The notes beneath the pieces were generated by a model. That model searched no databases and was not told the origin of the DNA. It saw only the letters and a program-made list of their open reading frames with translations. Of a stretch of 64,000 bases of DNA, positions 50,740 through 59,928 are shown one piece after another. Origin of the DNA: Cymbidium sinense (lineage: Eukaryota > Streptophyta > Magnoliopsida > Asparagales > Orchidaceae); assembly GCA_021442155.1 (NCBI GenBank), contig CM038214.1:20857808-20921807 (forward strand), written 5' to 3'. How positions within the stretch are numbered: the first letter of the stretch is position 1; each line of letters opens with the position of its first letter. The translations under genes were made by a program, and so were the position numbers.

Positions 50740-51560
50740 CCAAAGTACCAAGTGGCTAAAGAATGGAAATGACCACTTACATGGGTGATTTGCCTCATGT
50801 GAAGTCCTTGACCCAAGGATGAAATGATCAATTGGCATTGGATTTGATTTGGTTAGATTTAAAATGAGCCAAAAGTGGGTTAGCCCAAATTTTAAGTCAA
50901 TTGGACTTGATTTGGTTAGGTTTGGCTCAATTTGACTCATTTAGGTCAAATTAGGTTTGGTTGGGTCAATTTGACCAATTGGTCGAATTTGGTCAAACCA
51001 AGGGATCGGTCAAGTTCATATGATCATTTGGGATGTTCTGGTTCAATTGGTTTGGTTCAGTTTGGCTTAGATTTGATTTTAGCTCATTTAAATTCTTTTG
51101 GGTTAAATGGGTTAAGTTGACCAATTTGACCAAATTGGCCAAAAACTTGGGTTGGGTGTTGGTTTGGGTTTAGTTAACCAATGTAAGATGATTGTAGGCT
51201 TTGGTTTCAATTAATTTGGATTTGGTTTTGATTTAGGCCAACTTGAACCTTTAGGTCAAATTGGGCTAAGTAAAATGCAATGATCCAAGTTCTAATCCTA
51301 CCCAAATTAGATTGAGCAGCCCACCAAAACCTCCCATCATGATATATGAAGTTAGATCAAGTGGACCAATTGGGTTTAGTTGGCTTGATTTTGGGTTGAG
51401 TTTGATTTAATTGAGTTTATATGTGGATTTGGGATTAATATATAAATTCAATTACAATTGGCCTGGGTTCAAATGGGTTTTGGTTCATTTGAACATTTCA
51501 AGTCAAAAGAAACTTGGGTTGATTTTTTTTTGGCTTGATGATTGTAGATTTCATTTAAAG
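50740..51560 (+). other. TTTGGTT / TTGACC-rich quasi-repetitive leader
   Basis: Many variants of TTTGGTTAGGTTTGG, CAATTTGACC and AATTGGTC, several close together with their reverse complements (for example TTTGACCAATTGGTCGAAT). Open frames on both strands here are repeat translations. It probably belongs to the untranslated leader of the LTR element. Confidence 0.5.
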
Positions 51561-52357
51561 TTGTGAATATGATTGAAGGTATGATTGATTCATGAGAAAA
51601 TCAATTGAATTTTGGTTTTGGAATGAAATAAGTTGGCTAAGTCCTTGGAGTTGGGTCATGTAGCTTAGGTTTGGATTTTGAGTTGGTTCAATTTAGTTTT
51701 GATAATTGAAATGTATATTTCATTTAAATTTGGAAAGAAGTTGAAAATATGATTGATTTGTGACTTGATTTGGATTAAGATTTGTCCTTGGGATAGGTTA
51801 TATGGCTTAGGAAGGGTTTTAATTTAATTGGATTTAGTTTCATTTAGTTTTGATCATTTGAATGCAGATTTGATTTATATTTAAGAAGATGATTGAAAAT
51901 ATAAAATGATTATGTGAAAATCAATTGATTTTTGATTGATTTAGAATAAAATTTGGCTAAGTCTGTGGGATAGGTCATATGGCTTAAGAAGGGTTTCAAG
52001 TTTGGATTTGATCATGGGCTTCAATCATTTGGTTTTTTAATTTGGGTTTCGATTGAGATTTGAATTTGATGTTTGAATTGAACTTGATGTTTGGATTGAG
52101 AAGGTGAACATGGATTGGATTTGGGTTGTAGGGTAGGTGGATTATCCTAATCCCTAAGGCATAACCTAACCCTATGGTTAACCTTTATAAGTCTTTAGGC
52201 TTAGGTTAAGTGTTTACCTATGGAAGTCTTAGTATCTAGAAGACTCTTAAGTCTAAGATGGAAAGATTGAATCTGCACTCCAAAAGTGAGGTCAATAGGC
52301 CTTAGGCTCCATAGTGTTGTCCTTAGAGATAGATGATTGGAAGATCGAAGCTAAGTT

Positions 52358-52763
52358 TCACATTATAGACTTAGATACATCTTTCAAATCTTTGCTTGGG
52401 AGACCGGACACATGAGAACAACATAGTTCCATCTTCTCGCATCGGTATATGAAGTTTGCAAGAGGTGGGATCGTCTATTATGTCAAAGGAGATCTCAAGT
52501 CATATACAATTCACGAGGTTGGCATATATGAGGATGCAGCTTACTACCTCCCTCAAAGTCAACAAGTCTATTCTCACAAACTTGGCCAAAGTTTAAAAAT
52601 AAAAGAAAAAGAAAAAGAAAGAGAAAAAGATAAAGAAAAGAAAAGAGAAAATGAAAATGAAAAAAAGGGAGCGAAAATAGACTTGGAGGAGGAAGTGGAG
52701 CCTAACATTAGATTCCATCCACAGTTCTTTACTCCATTTGAACATATGGGTAGGACAACCTGA
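52358..52763 (+). pseudogene. Retropepsin C-terminal remnant of a gypsy-like polyprotein
   Basis: The frame reads IIDLDTSFKSLLGRPDT, a stop, then EQHSSIFSHRYMKFARGG and KGDLKSYTIHEV..EDAAYYLP. This resembles the end of Ty3/gypsy aspartic proteases in plants (D-TSY-LLGRPW, PSTLHQ-KF, followed by an acidic strand ending with ADA-FY). The catalytic DTG lies upstream and is not recognisable. After 52,590 the frame runs into a purine-only KEKEREKDKEKKRE-type stretch and then PNIRFHPQFFTPFEHMGRTT, ending at 52,763. At least one stop (52,393) breaks it, so it is not functional. The family call rests on a short motif only. Confidence 0.5.
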
Positions 52764-53099
52764 CCTCCACCAGGAAAAGGAAAAGGTCAGTTCAGAGGCA
52801 ATCCCAAGGGTGGAAAACCTCCTAATTGGTCATCCAATAGAAGATATATCCTAGCTACCAAGAGTACAACTGTTATCCATATAAACTTAGAATCTAGTTC
52901 ATAGGATAAGTATTTTATGATTAGCGCACCATCTAGCTCTTCTCAGCAGTAGATTACCTTAGAGGTGGCACTTGAGCCAGATAGTAATGAAGACCAAGCT
53001 CTAAAGCAAAGCATAAGTTTATTCAAGTCTATATGTGAAATAGTTAGGCATCGGTTGGGAACCTTAGCTCTGACCCCCACTTTCCTCTCAAAAAGCTAA

Positions 53100-53660
53100 G
53101 GGTTTGGTAGTTAAGGAAGCCCCTGAGTCATAAATTAAACCCAATCTTATTTTCCCTAGTGGAGCCCTAAATCATATATAAACAAGTCAAGCAAACAAAT
53201 CAAATTCAAAAATGAACCTCCCCAGTGGAGCCAAATTAAACCAACTCCCCCAATAGAGTCTAAATCAAAGCAATCCAACCAAACTCTTATTCCCGTGGAT
53301 ACATCCCCAAACAAATCTATGAAATCAAACTCAAATCCCAATCCCTGGTGGATAGCCTGAACTTGCTTCCCTAGGCGAAGGTTCATATACCCGATCCTTA
53401 GCAGACTTGAGCCCATACCTCTAGCAGATATGCCTCCACATCAATTTAAACATAATAACTCAATTCGATCTTAATCCTAGTGGATTATAGATTCTTATCC
53501 CTAGCAGATCTTTTTTTCCATAAATCATATAATCAAATCAAATTCAAACTTTATCCCCAACAGATTTTCTTCTTCTATGCCCTTGATATAGACCTTGCAT
53601 GTCATGTCCAATGCATGTATTTTCCCCTAGCGGATCTCCCTCCATGTCCTTGACATAGAA
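53100..53660 (+). repeat. Dispersed TCCCYAGYGGA motif, about 12 copies
   Basis: Variants recur every 25-65 bp: TTCCCTAGTGGAGCC, CTCCCCAGTGGAGCC, ATCCCTGGTGGAT, TTCCCTAGGCGAAGG, ATCCTAGTGGATT, ATCCCTAGCAGATC, TTCCCCTAGCGGATC. The spacers are AT-rich and not alike. It lies in the distal part of the LTR-element remnant. Confidence 0.65.
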
Positions 53661-53724
53661 TTCTCTTCAAATCTTATTTCTTCTCTTATGCAAACCTTTA
53701 ATACTTCAACCAAAAGCCTAACAA

Positions 53725-54665
53725 TTTATTCTTTCAAATTACATCATCTTGACATTGTAATCAACATTTTATGATTTGTTATGGTGTAAGCTCAAACTAA
53801 CTATACAATATCATGCTAAACATATTATAGTGTGAATTAACACACTATATTATATAATAATACATGATGTTATATTATAATTTACTATAATATAATATAT
53901 TATCTAACAATACACCTCATTAGAATCACTTAAAAGGAATAAATAACAAAATTTTCTTAAAATATGAATAATGTTCATTTTGGATGTAAAATTGTTATTT
54001 TTCTCTTAAAAATGGTACACAATAGCATAATTTTGGTGTTGCTTCTTGGTGTGTGCTATGAATTTGGCCAAATTTTTCCATCTCAACCATCAAATTAACA
54101 TTTTGTGAGTTTTAACCCAATGTATTATAACGAAAGTAAAACATACTAAAATGTACAATAACATTTTGTAATGCACTGCCACATTCATATATATGTGAAA
54201 TTATATTGTTATGTACATTATATTTTAGTATGCTTTCATATAATATATTATCTTACATTACACCTTAAAATGAATCACTTTAAGCAAAAAAAAAAATGGT
54301 TGAAAAATGAACATTTATTTTGGATGCAAAATTTCATTCTTTTGATTAAATGACACACCATAGCACATCCCCAATGATGTTCCCTAAAGATTACCTTAAA
54401 TTTGGAAAAATCCCATCATCTCAGGCTATGAATCAGAATTTTTATGATTTATACCTATACAAAGTCTACTCCATCATATTATACCAAACTAAAATATGCT
54501 AAACAACAAGCAATTATACACAATAGTATGTTATAATGCATGACGCTACACTATATTATGCCATCTTATATTATAATACACTATAACATATTATATTTTA
54601 TAATATTGCATATCACATCACAAGGGATTGCTTAAGATAAAAAATCATTAAATTAGTTTAAACAC
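53725..54665 (+). repeat. AT-rich satellite, monomer of about 330 bp (5' portion)
   Basis: About three monomers. The landmark (A)TTTGGCCAAATTTTTCCATCTC... or AAATTTGGAAAAATCCCATC occurs at 54,061 and 54,397, with a related start at about 53,736. A second landmark is TTCATTTTGGATGTAAAAT at about 53,970 and TTTATTTTGGATGCAAAAT at about 54,312. Each monomer also has ATATTATAATATA-like palindromes. An open frame at 54,171-54,353 is a repeat translation. The satellite resumes after the RTE insertion at 57,586. Confidence 0.75.
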
Positions 54666-57585
54666 TACCATGGCAGTCCCAAGTCCGGATGTGAAAAGTG
54701 GATGGATGCGTTAGGTAGTTGACAGCCAGCATAAAACTTGTCAAAATAATCATGACATGAATCCTTTAAATCATTGTGTTAATGCTAGGGAATCACCTAG
54801 AAGTGACACATTATATGGATTGAATATAGTGAAAAATGTGCTAGAGCCGCTGCATCGGCACCCGAGTGCAGTGTTAAATAAGCAAGGGTTCCCACATTAT
54901 GGATGGATGCGGGCAAAGAAGTTAGTCCATGAAACTAGAATTAGGTTAGGATCTTAGAATATAGGTACTCTTATAGGTAAATTAATGGAATTAATAGATA
55001 TTATGGTTCATAGAAAGATAAATATTTTATGTGTTCAAGAAACTAAATGGGTTGGGGAGAAGGCCAAGGAGATTGATAGTTTAGGTTTTAAACTTTGGTA
55101 TTCATGTAAAAGTCAAACTAGAAATGGTGTATGTGTGATTATAAATAAAAGTTTGAATGATAATGTTATAAATATTAATAGATGTGGAGATAGAATTATA
55201 GCTTTAAAGATTATGATTGATACTAAGATTATCAATGTTATAAGTTTCTATGCTCCTCAAGTAGGTTTGGAGGTAAGCAAAAAGAAAAATTTTAGAATGA
55301 ATTAGAGGGAATAATACAAAAGATACCTCTTGATGAAAAAGTATTTATTAGAGGAGATTTAAATGGACATGTTGGTAGAGTGGTAGAAGATTTTAAAAGT
55401 ATTCATGGTGGTTATGCATTTGGAGTGACTAATGAAGAAGGTAGGACTATATTAGATTTTGCTTTAGCTTATGATTTTATAATTGCTAACACTTTATTTA
55501 AGAAAAGAGATGAACATATTATTACTTATAAAAATGGATCTAGCAAAACACATTGATTATTTTCGATAAGAAAAATAGATCATTTAGATTGTAATGATTG
55601 TAAGGTCATTCAAGTGAAAATCTAAGTACCCAACATTGATTGTTAGTTTTAGATTTTAAGATGAAAGGTTGTAAGAGAAAAAATAAACCAAATTATTGTC
55701 CTAGAATTAGATGGGGACACGTAAAGAACACAAATAAAAATATTTTTAAGAGCAAGCTACAAGAGATTAGAATTTGGGATGTTCATGAGGAAGCTAACAT
55801 TATCTGGAAAAAAAATAGCAAGTGAAATTAAGCAAGTTGCTAAAGATGTGCTTGGAGAATCAAAAGGAAAAGCTTCTTTTAATAAGAATAGTTGGCGGTG
55901 GAGTCAGAGTGTGCAAGAAAAGAAAAAAATAAGAAGTATTATTATAAAACATGGTTTATATGTAAAAACTCAGAGAATTGGGAAAGATATAAAGTGGCCA
56001 GTAGAGATTCTAAGAAAGCAGCATATGATGCAAAAAATTTAGCTTTTAGTGATTTATACAATAGATTAGATACCAAAGAAGGTGAAAGATGTATGTATAA
56101 GTTAGCCAATCAAAGAGATAGGTGAAGTAAAGACATAGATCAAGTGAGGTGTATTAAGGATGAAAATAATAAAATGCTTTTTTTACAAAAGGATATTGAA
56201 AATAGGTGGATGAGGTATTTTGATAAACTTTTCAATGAAGGATCTGAAAGTATGATTGATTTTAGCAACCTTAGTACCCTAAACAAAATTAGAGAATTTT
56301 ATTTTTATCATCGTATTAGTAAATCTGAAGTTAGTGAAGCTTTAAAGAAAATGAAATGTGGAAAAGCAGTAGGACCGGATAATATTCCAATAGAAGTGTG
56401 GGAATGTTTAGGAGATCAAGGAATTTCTTGGCTTACAAATCTTTTTAATGTCATTTTAAAGACTAAAAAGATGCTAGATGAGTGGAGAAAGAGTTTGTTG
56501 ATTCCTATATTTAAGAATAAAGGTGATGCAGAGTGCAAATTATAGAGGAATTAAGTTAATGTGCCATACATTAAAATTATGGGAAAGAGTAATTGAGCAT
56601 AGGTTACAATGTGATACAGAAGTTTCTCATAATTAGTTTGGTTTCAAGTCAGGTAGATCTACTATGGATGCTATACATTTGTTAAGGGGTTTGATGGAGA
56701 AGCTTAGAGAAAGTAAGGAGGATCTACATATGATATTTATTGATTTAGAGAAAGCTTATGATAAAGTTTCAAGAGTTGTTCTTTGGAGAGTTCTAGAATA
56801 GAAAGAAGTTAATATTGGTTATATTCAAGTCATTAAGGATATGTATACTAGAGATGTTACTTGTGTCCAAACACAAGGAGGATTGACAAAATATTTTTCT
56901 ATTTCAGTTGGATTACATCAAGGATCAGCTTTAAGCCCTTATCCTTTTTACTTTAGTTAGGGATGTTCTTTAGGCATTTACAAGAAGATGCACCTTGGTG
57001 TATGCTTTTTGTTGATGACATTCTTCTTGTTGATAAGACTAGAGAGGGAGTCCAACAAAAACTTGAATTATGGAGGTCAACTCTAGAGTCTAAATGATTT
57101 CATCTAAGTAGATCTAAAACTGAATATATGGAGTGTAATTTTAGTTGTAGAAGTTCTAGTGGTAGTGTTGTGACATTAGGTGTACAAGTCACTAATAAGA
57201 GTGAGTGTTTCATATATTTAGGCTATATTGTTCAAAATGATGGTGAAATAGATGGAGATGTTATTAGTAGAATTCAGGTTGGATGGTTGAAGTGGAAGAA
57301 TGCATCTGGGCTATTATGTGATAGAAAAGTTCCACTTAAACTTAAGAGAAAATTTTATAAGATGGTGGTAAGACCTGCAATGACTTATGGTGCAGAATGT
57401 TGGCCAATAAACGAGAAGCATAAGACTAAGTTAAGTGTTACAAAGATGAGGATGCTTAGGTGGATGAGTGGCTTTACTTTTAGAGATAAAATGCAAAATG
57501 AGTATATTCGGGAAAAGGTTGGAGTAGCTCCAGTGTTTGATAAGATTAGGGATGAGTGGCTTACATATTTTAAATTGAAATAATA
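54666..57585 (+). mobile_element. RTE-type LINE, nearly full length but lacking the 3' end
   Basis: About 2.9 kb inserted into the AT-rich satellite. A non-coding leader to about 54,940 includes TGCATCGGCACCCGAGTGCA. Endonuclease, reverse transcriptase and most of the C-terminal domain follow. It stops at GVAPVFDKIRDEWLTYFKLK and passes directly into satellite, so about 300 bp including the GRPKKTW segment and the (TTG)n tail are missing. Loss of the 3' end is unusual for a LINE insertion and points to a later deletion. Close relative of the fragment at 31.3-33.0 kb. Confidence 0.85.
54943..57583 (+). pseudogene. RTE polyprotein (AP-like endonuclease + reverse transcriptase), decayed
   Basis: The endonuclease starts LGS*NIGTLIGKLMEL, where TAG replaces the Trp of WNIGTL. 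INILCVQETKWVGEKAKEID (about 55,020-55,075), VISFYAPQVG, then after a frameshift RGDLNGHVGR (about 55,345-55,380) and SIRKIDHLDCNDCK follow. RT begins with MKCGKAVGPDNIPIEVWECL (about 56,350-56,410), then [38 protein letters not shown], and the catalytic box [10 protein letters not shown] with both Asp present (about 57,005-57,035). The last part, 57,128-57,583, is a single open frame of 151 codons with SECFIYLGYIVQNDGEID and CDRKVPLKLKRKFYK. The protein would cut DNA and reverse-transcribe its own RNA. At least five stops or shifts make it inactive, though the catalytic box survives. Confidence 0.85.
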
Positions 57586-57626
57586 TATTATGATGCCATG
57601 TTCTACTTATTATAAATTTGGCCAAA
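57586..57626 (+). repeat. AT-rich satellite resuming after the RTE insertion
   Basis: AAATTTGGCCAAATTCC at about 57,614 is the monomer landmark seen at 54,061. The right inverted-repeat arm starts just beyond it. Confidence 0.7.
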
Positions 57627-58175
57627 TTCCACCATTTTAAAGTCTAAATCAACATTTTTATAAATAATTCTAGTGTAAGCTCGATTGCATGATTGAAAAA
57701 TACTAAAAGAATTTAAAATGCACGAATAATATATTATGATATATGATGTGATACTATGCTACAACATATAATATTTATTTTAACATAAAATTTTACTTAT
57801 TAGAGTACATATGGCATAGTACACCTTTGGTACTACAACCTAATGCCCACTTCAAATTTAACAAATTTCATTTTTGATTTATTAAATCAATATTTTTATG
57901 ATTTATATTAATATAGACTATAGGAACAATACAATAACATACTAAAACATTTCAAAACATTTTATAACATCCATAAACACATCACTACATGCTCAAATAT
58001 ATGATGCTACATTATACTACAATATATGTTATTATAATATCATTCAGGGCTAGGGTTTAGGGTACTTAAATCTCTAATAGTCAAGGAAAGTCTCTTGAAG
58101 GCATTTTCTTAGCTACCTTAACTATGTTAAGATTAGGTCATTCTTTAGATATACTCGTAGTGACATCTTTATTTA
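57627..58175 (-). repeat. Right arm of long inverted repeat
   Basis: Reverse complement of 3,366-3,903, with TTCCACCATT at its inner edge and GACATCTTTATTTA at its outer edge. It includes one or two satellite monomers (about 57,630-58,035) and a non-satellite edge of about 130 bp (58,040-58,175) that joins the TTTAGGG array. By eye it is close to the left arm apart from single-base changes and small indels. Confidence 0.85.
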
Positions 58176-58531
58176 AAGTTTAGGGTTTAGGGTTAAGGTT
58201 AGTTTAGGGTTTAGGATTTAGAGTTAGTTTATGATTTAGGGTTTAGGGTTAGTTTAGGGTTTAGGGTTTCGGGTTAGTTTAGGGTTTGGTGTTTGGGGTT
58301 TATGATTTATGGTTTAGGGTTGTCAATTTTAGAGTTTAGGGATTATGGTTTTACGGTTTAGAGTTTACGGTTTAGGGTTTTAGGGTTTTGGGTTTTGGGT
58401 TTAGGGTTTAGGGTTTAGGGTTTAAGGTTTAAGGTTTAAGGTTTAGGGTTTAGGGTTTTAGGGTTTAGGGTTTAGGGTTTAGGTTTTAGGTTCAGGGTTT
58501 AAGTTTTAATTTTGGGTTTAAGGTTTAAGGA
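58176..58531 (-). repeat. Type I telomere array, inverted (TTTAGGG on + strand)
   Basis: Degenerate TTTAGGG heptamers with GTTTAGGG and TTTTGGG variants. The last 60 bp before the GR-RBP copy equals (reverse-complemented) the 3' flank of copies 3 and 4: AAACTTAAACCCTGAACCTA here against AAACTTGAACCCTAGACCTA at 34.8 kb. Confidence 0.9.
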
Positions 58532-58991
58532 TTTTTTTTTTGACATAGAGAACAAATTCAGATTCAATATTTCTTCTTTTTGATTTCATCAACCAAGTAG
58601 CACCCCAAGTTTTCTAAGACACAAGTGATGACATAGATTAAAAATGTGCACCCATGGAGCAAATTAGAAAACATAGATAAGTAGGACGGTTTCTACTGTA
58701 AAGACACTATTTTGTAAGTAGCAGATTGGATCAATCGTTCTTCCATTTCTATAGTTCCCATCAACCCCCTCCTCTTAAGTAGTTGGATCTACCATCATAT
58801 ACCCGATCTCTCCCTATGCCACCACCACGTAACCTTTATCCTCCCTCACGCCTCCACAACCACCACCTCAATATCCACCAACACCTCCATCCCCACCACC
58901 ACTACGATAACGCCACCTCCACCTTTGCCTCCACCAAATTTTGATTGAGCCTAGTTGATGATGATGTTCCGCCATCAAGGTTCTACCCATT
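58532..58991 (-). pseudogene. GR-RBP processed pseudogene, copy 5 (minus strand)
   Basis: Minus-strand reading starts AATGGGTAGAACCTTGATGG at 58,991. It has the same N-G-stop-N-L-D-G reading as copies 2 and 4, including the TAG (complement of 58,983-58,985). A short deletion then shifts the frame before the glycine tract (GGTGGTGGTGGGGATGG and similar). The 3' UTR landmarks TTAGAAAACTTGGGG and GAATTTGTTCTCTA are intact, with an A-run at about 58,532-58,540. It runs antisense to copies 1-4, matching the inverted orientation of the array. If LINE D is subtracted, it lies about 310 bp after the inverted hinge. Confidence 0.85.
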
Positions 58992-59077
58992 CTTAAGGTT
59001 TATCATTACTTTAGGGTTTAGGGTTAGTTTAGGGTTTAGGGTTTGAAATTTAGAGTTTAAGGTTGTAGGTTTTAGGG
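58992..59077 (-). repeat. Type I telomere array, inverted
   Basis: Short TTTAGGG stretch between GR-RBP copy 5 and the 3' end of LINE D. It contains the shared GR-RBP 5' flank in shortened form (complement of AAAGTAATGATAAACC). Confidence 0.85.
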
Positions 59078-59208
59078 TTTTTTATTTTTTATTTTTTATT
59101 TTTTAGGGAAACCCCATGTAAGGGTATTTTATTGCCTCAAAAAGAGGGTTACAAGGTCCTTAAAGGGGGATAAACTCCAGAACTACTGCTCAAAGAGCTA
59201 CAATCAGC

Positions 59209-59928
59209 CTAAAGAGTAAATCCCCTATCTAAGTACATCCAAAAGCAAAAGATGACATTAAGGAAATCAAAAGATACAAGGTGATTAACATAATAAGCTA
59301 AAGGTAGATTAAGGCCAATGCTCTGGAGGATGTGAGAATTCATGATAATATGTAGCAAACCTGCAAGAGAACAAGAGAGAATCACCTGCAAAATTATAAT
59401 GAGAGAGAGATTAGAACAGTTAAGGTAACACAGACAAAAAGATAAATGAAAACAATATAATCTGAGAATGATAGTGAGGAATTGTGATAGAGAAGGCTCA
59501 GGGTCAGTCACACCAAGTTGGGGCAGATGAAAATATGAGCATCCAAACTTCAGCAGAAGGGTTACATCACAAGAGCTACTACCAAACCAAAAGGGAGTGA
59601 GAACATCACAACCATCATAGCCAACAAACCTGTCAGGAGATAACACCCATTTGTTGATAGTCTTGTGAGCTTTATTACATGCAAACCTAAACAAAACCAT
59701 ATCTAATATAGAGAGGAAATTGCAAAGAGCTAAAGGATAAGGTGTCCCATTCAAGAAAAGTATCATCAATATAGTTACCCTGACATGAGAATACATAAAC
59801 ATAAGAGAATGAGCCATCTTTGCCAGAACCTCATAAAAAGGCATATCCAAGAAAGGAAAAAAGCCAGCATATAATCCCTCCACAAGAAAACAATAGAGGA
59901 GATAGCTTGCTAAAATCATGCTAATCAA
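59209..59928 (-). CDS. Unidentified 239-codon open frame in the LINE D 3' region
   Basis: Open from ATG at 59,928 to a stop ending at 59,209, about 100 bp before the LINE 3' tail. It starts MISMILASYLLYCFLVEGLY and contains a less hydrophobic middle (FACNKAHKTINKWVLSPDRF, then GVTDPEPSLSQF) between hydrophobic stretches. The nucleotides around GACTGACCCTGAGCCTTCTC align with LINE A at about 14,890, where the frame has stops. It is not recognisable as any family. Shorter hydrophobic frames lie between it and the 487-codon frame (60,733-60,975 and 60,039-60,230), so the whole 3' region may be one decayed coding unit. Equally, it may be non-coding. Confidence 0.3.
   Translation of the reverse strand: MISMILASYLLYCFLVEGLYAGFFPFLDMPFYEVLAKMAHSLMFMYSHVRVTILMILFLNGTPYPLALCNFLSILDMVLFRFACNKAHKTINKWVLSPDRFVGYDGCDVLTPFWFGSSSCDVTLLLKFGCSYFHLPQLGVTDPEPSLSQFLTIILRLYCFHLSFCLCYLNCSNLSLIIILQVILSCSLAGLLHIIMNSHILQSIGLNLPLAYYVNHLVSFDFLNVIFCFWMYLDRGFTL

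Larger units (their letters stand above)
49906..53720 (+). mobile_element. Decayed Ty3/gypsy-like LTR retrotransposon fragment
   Basis: About 3.8 kb of moderate-GC DNA that clearly differs from the arrays. It holds a non-coding G/T-rich leader (49.9-52.1 kb), a protease-like remnant (52.36-52.56 kb), a Lys/Glu-rich stretch and a degraded tail with a repeated CCCTAGYGGA-like motif. I did not find a pair of LTRs, a primer-binding site or RT/integrase motifs, so boundaries and completeness are uncertain. The protease similarity puts it nearest to plant Ty3/gypsy elements. Confidence 0.55.

Noticed and set aside
50396..51120. Overlapping 60-67 codon frames on both strands at 50.4-51.1 kb
   Set aside because: Short, mutually overlapping and in quasi-repetitive TTTGGTT/TTGACC sequence, with no recognisable domain.
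54171..54353. 60-codon frame MHCHIHIYVKLYC
   Set aside because: Lies within the AT-rich satellite monomer and is not conserved in the neighbouring monomer.
49906..58176. End-to-end chromosome fusion scar at the orientation change
   Set aside because: A fusion gives TTTAGGG then CCCTAAA on one strand; here the order is CCCTAAA then TTTAGGG, with 8 kb of other DNA between.
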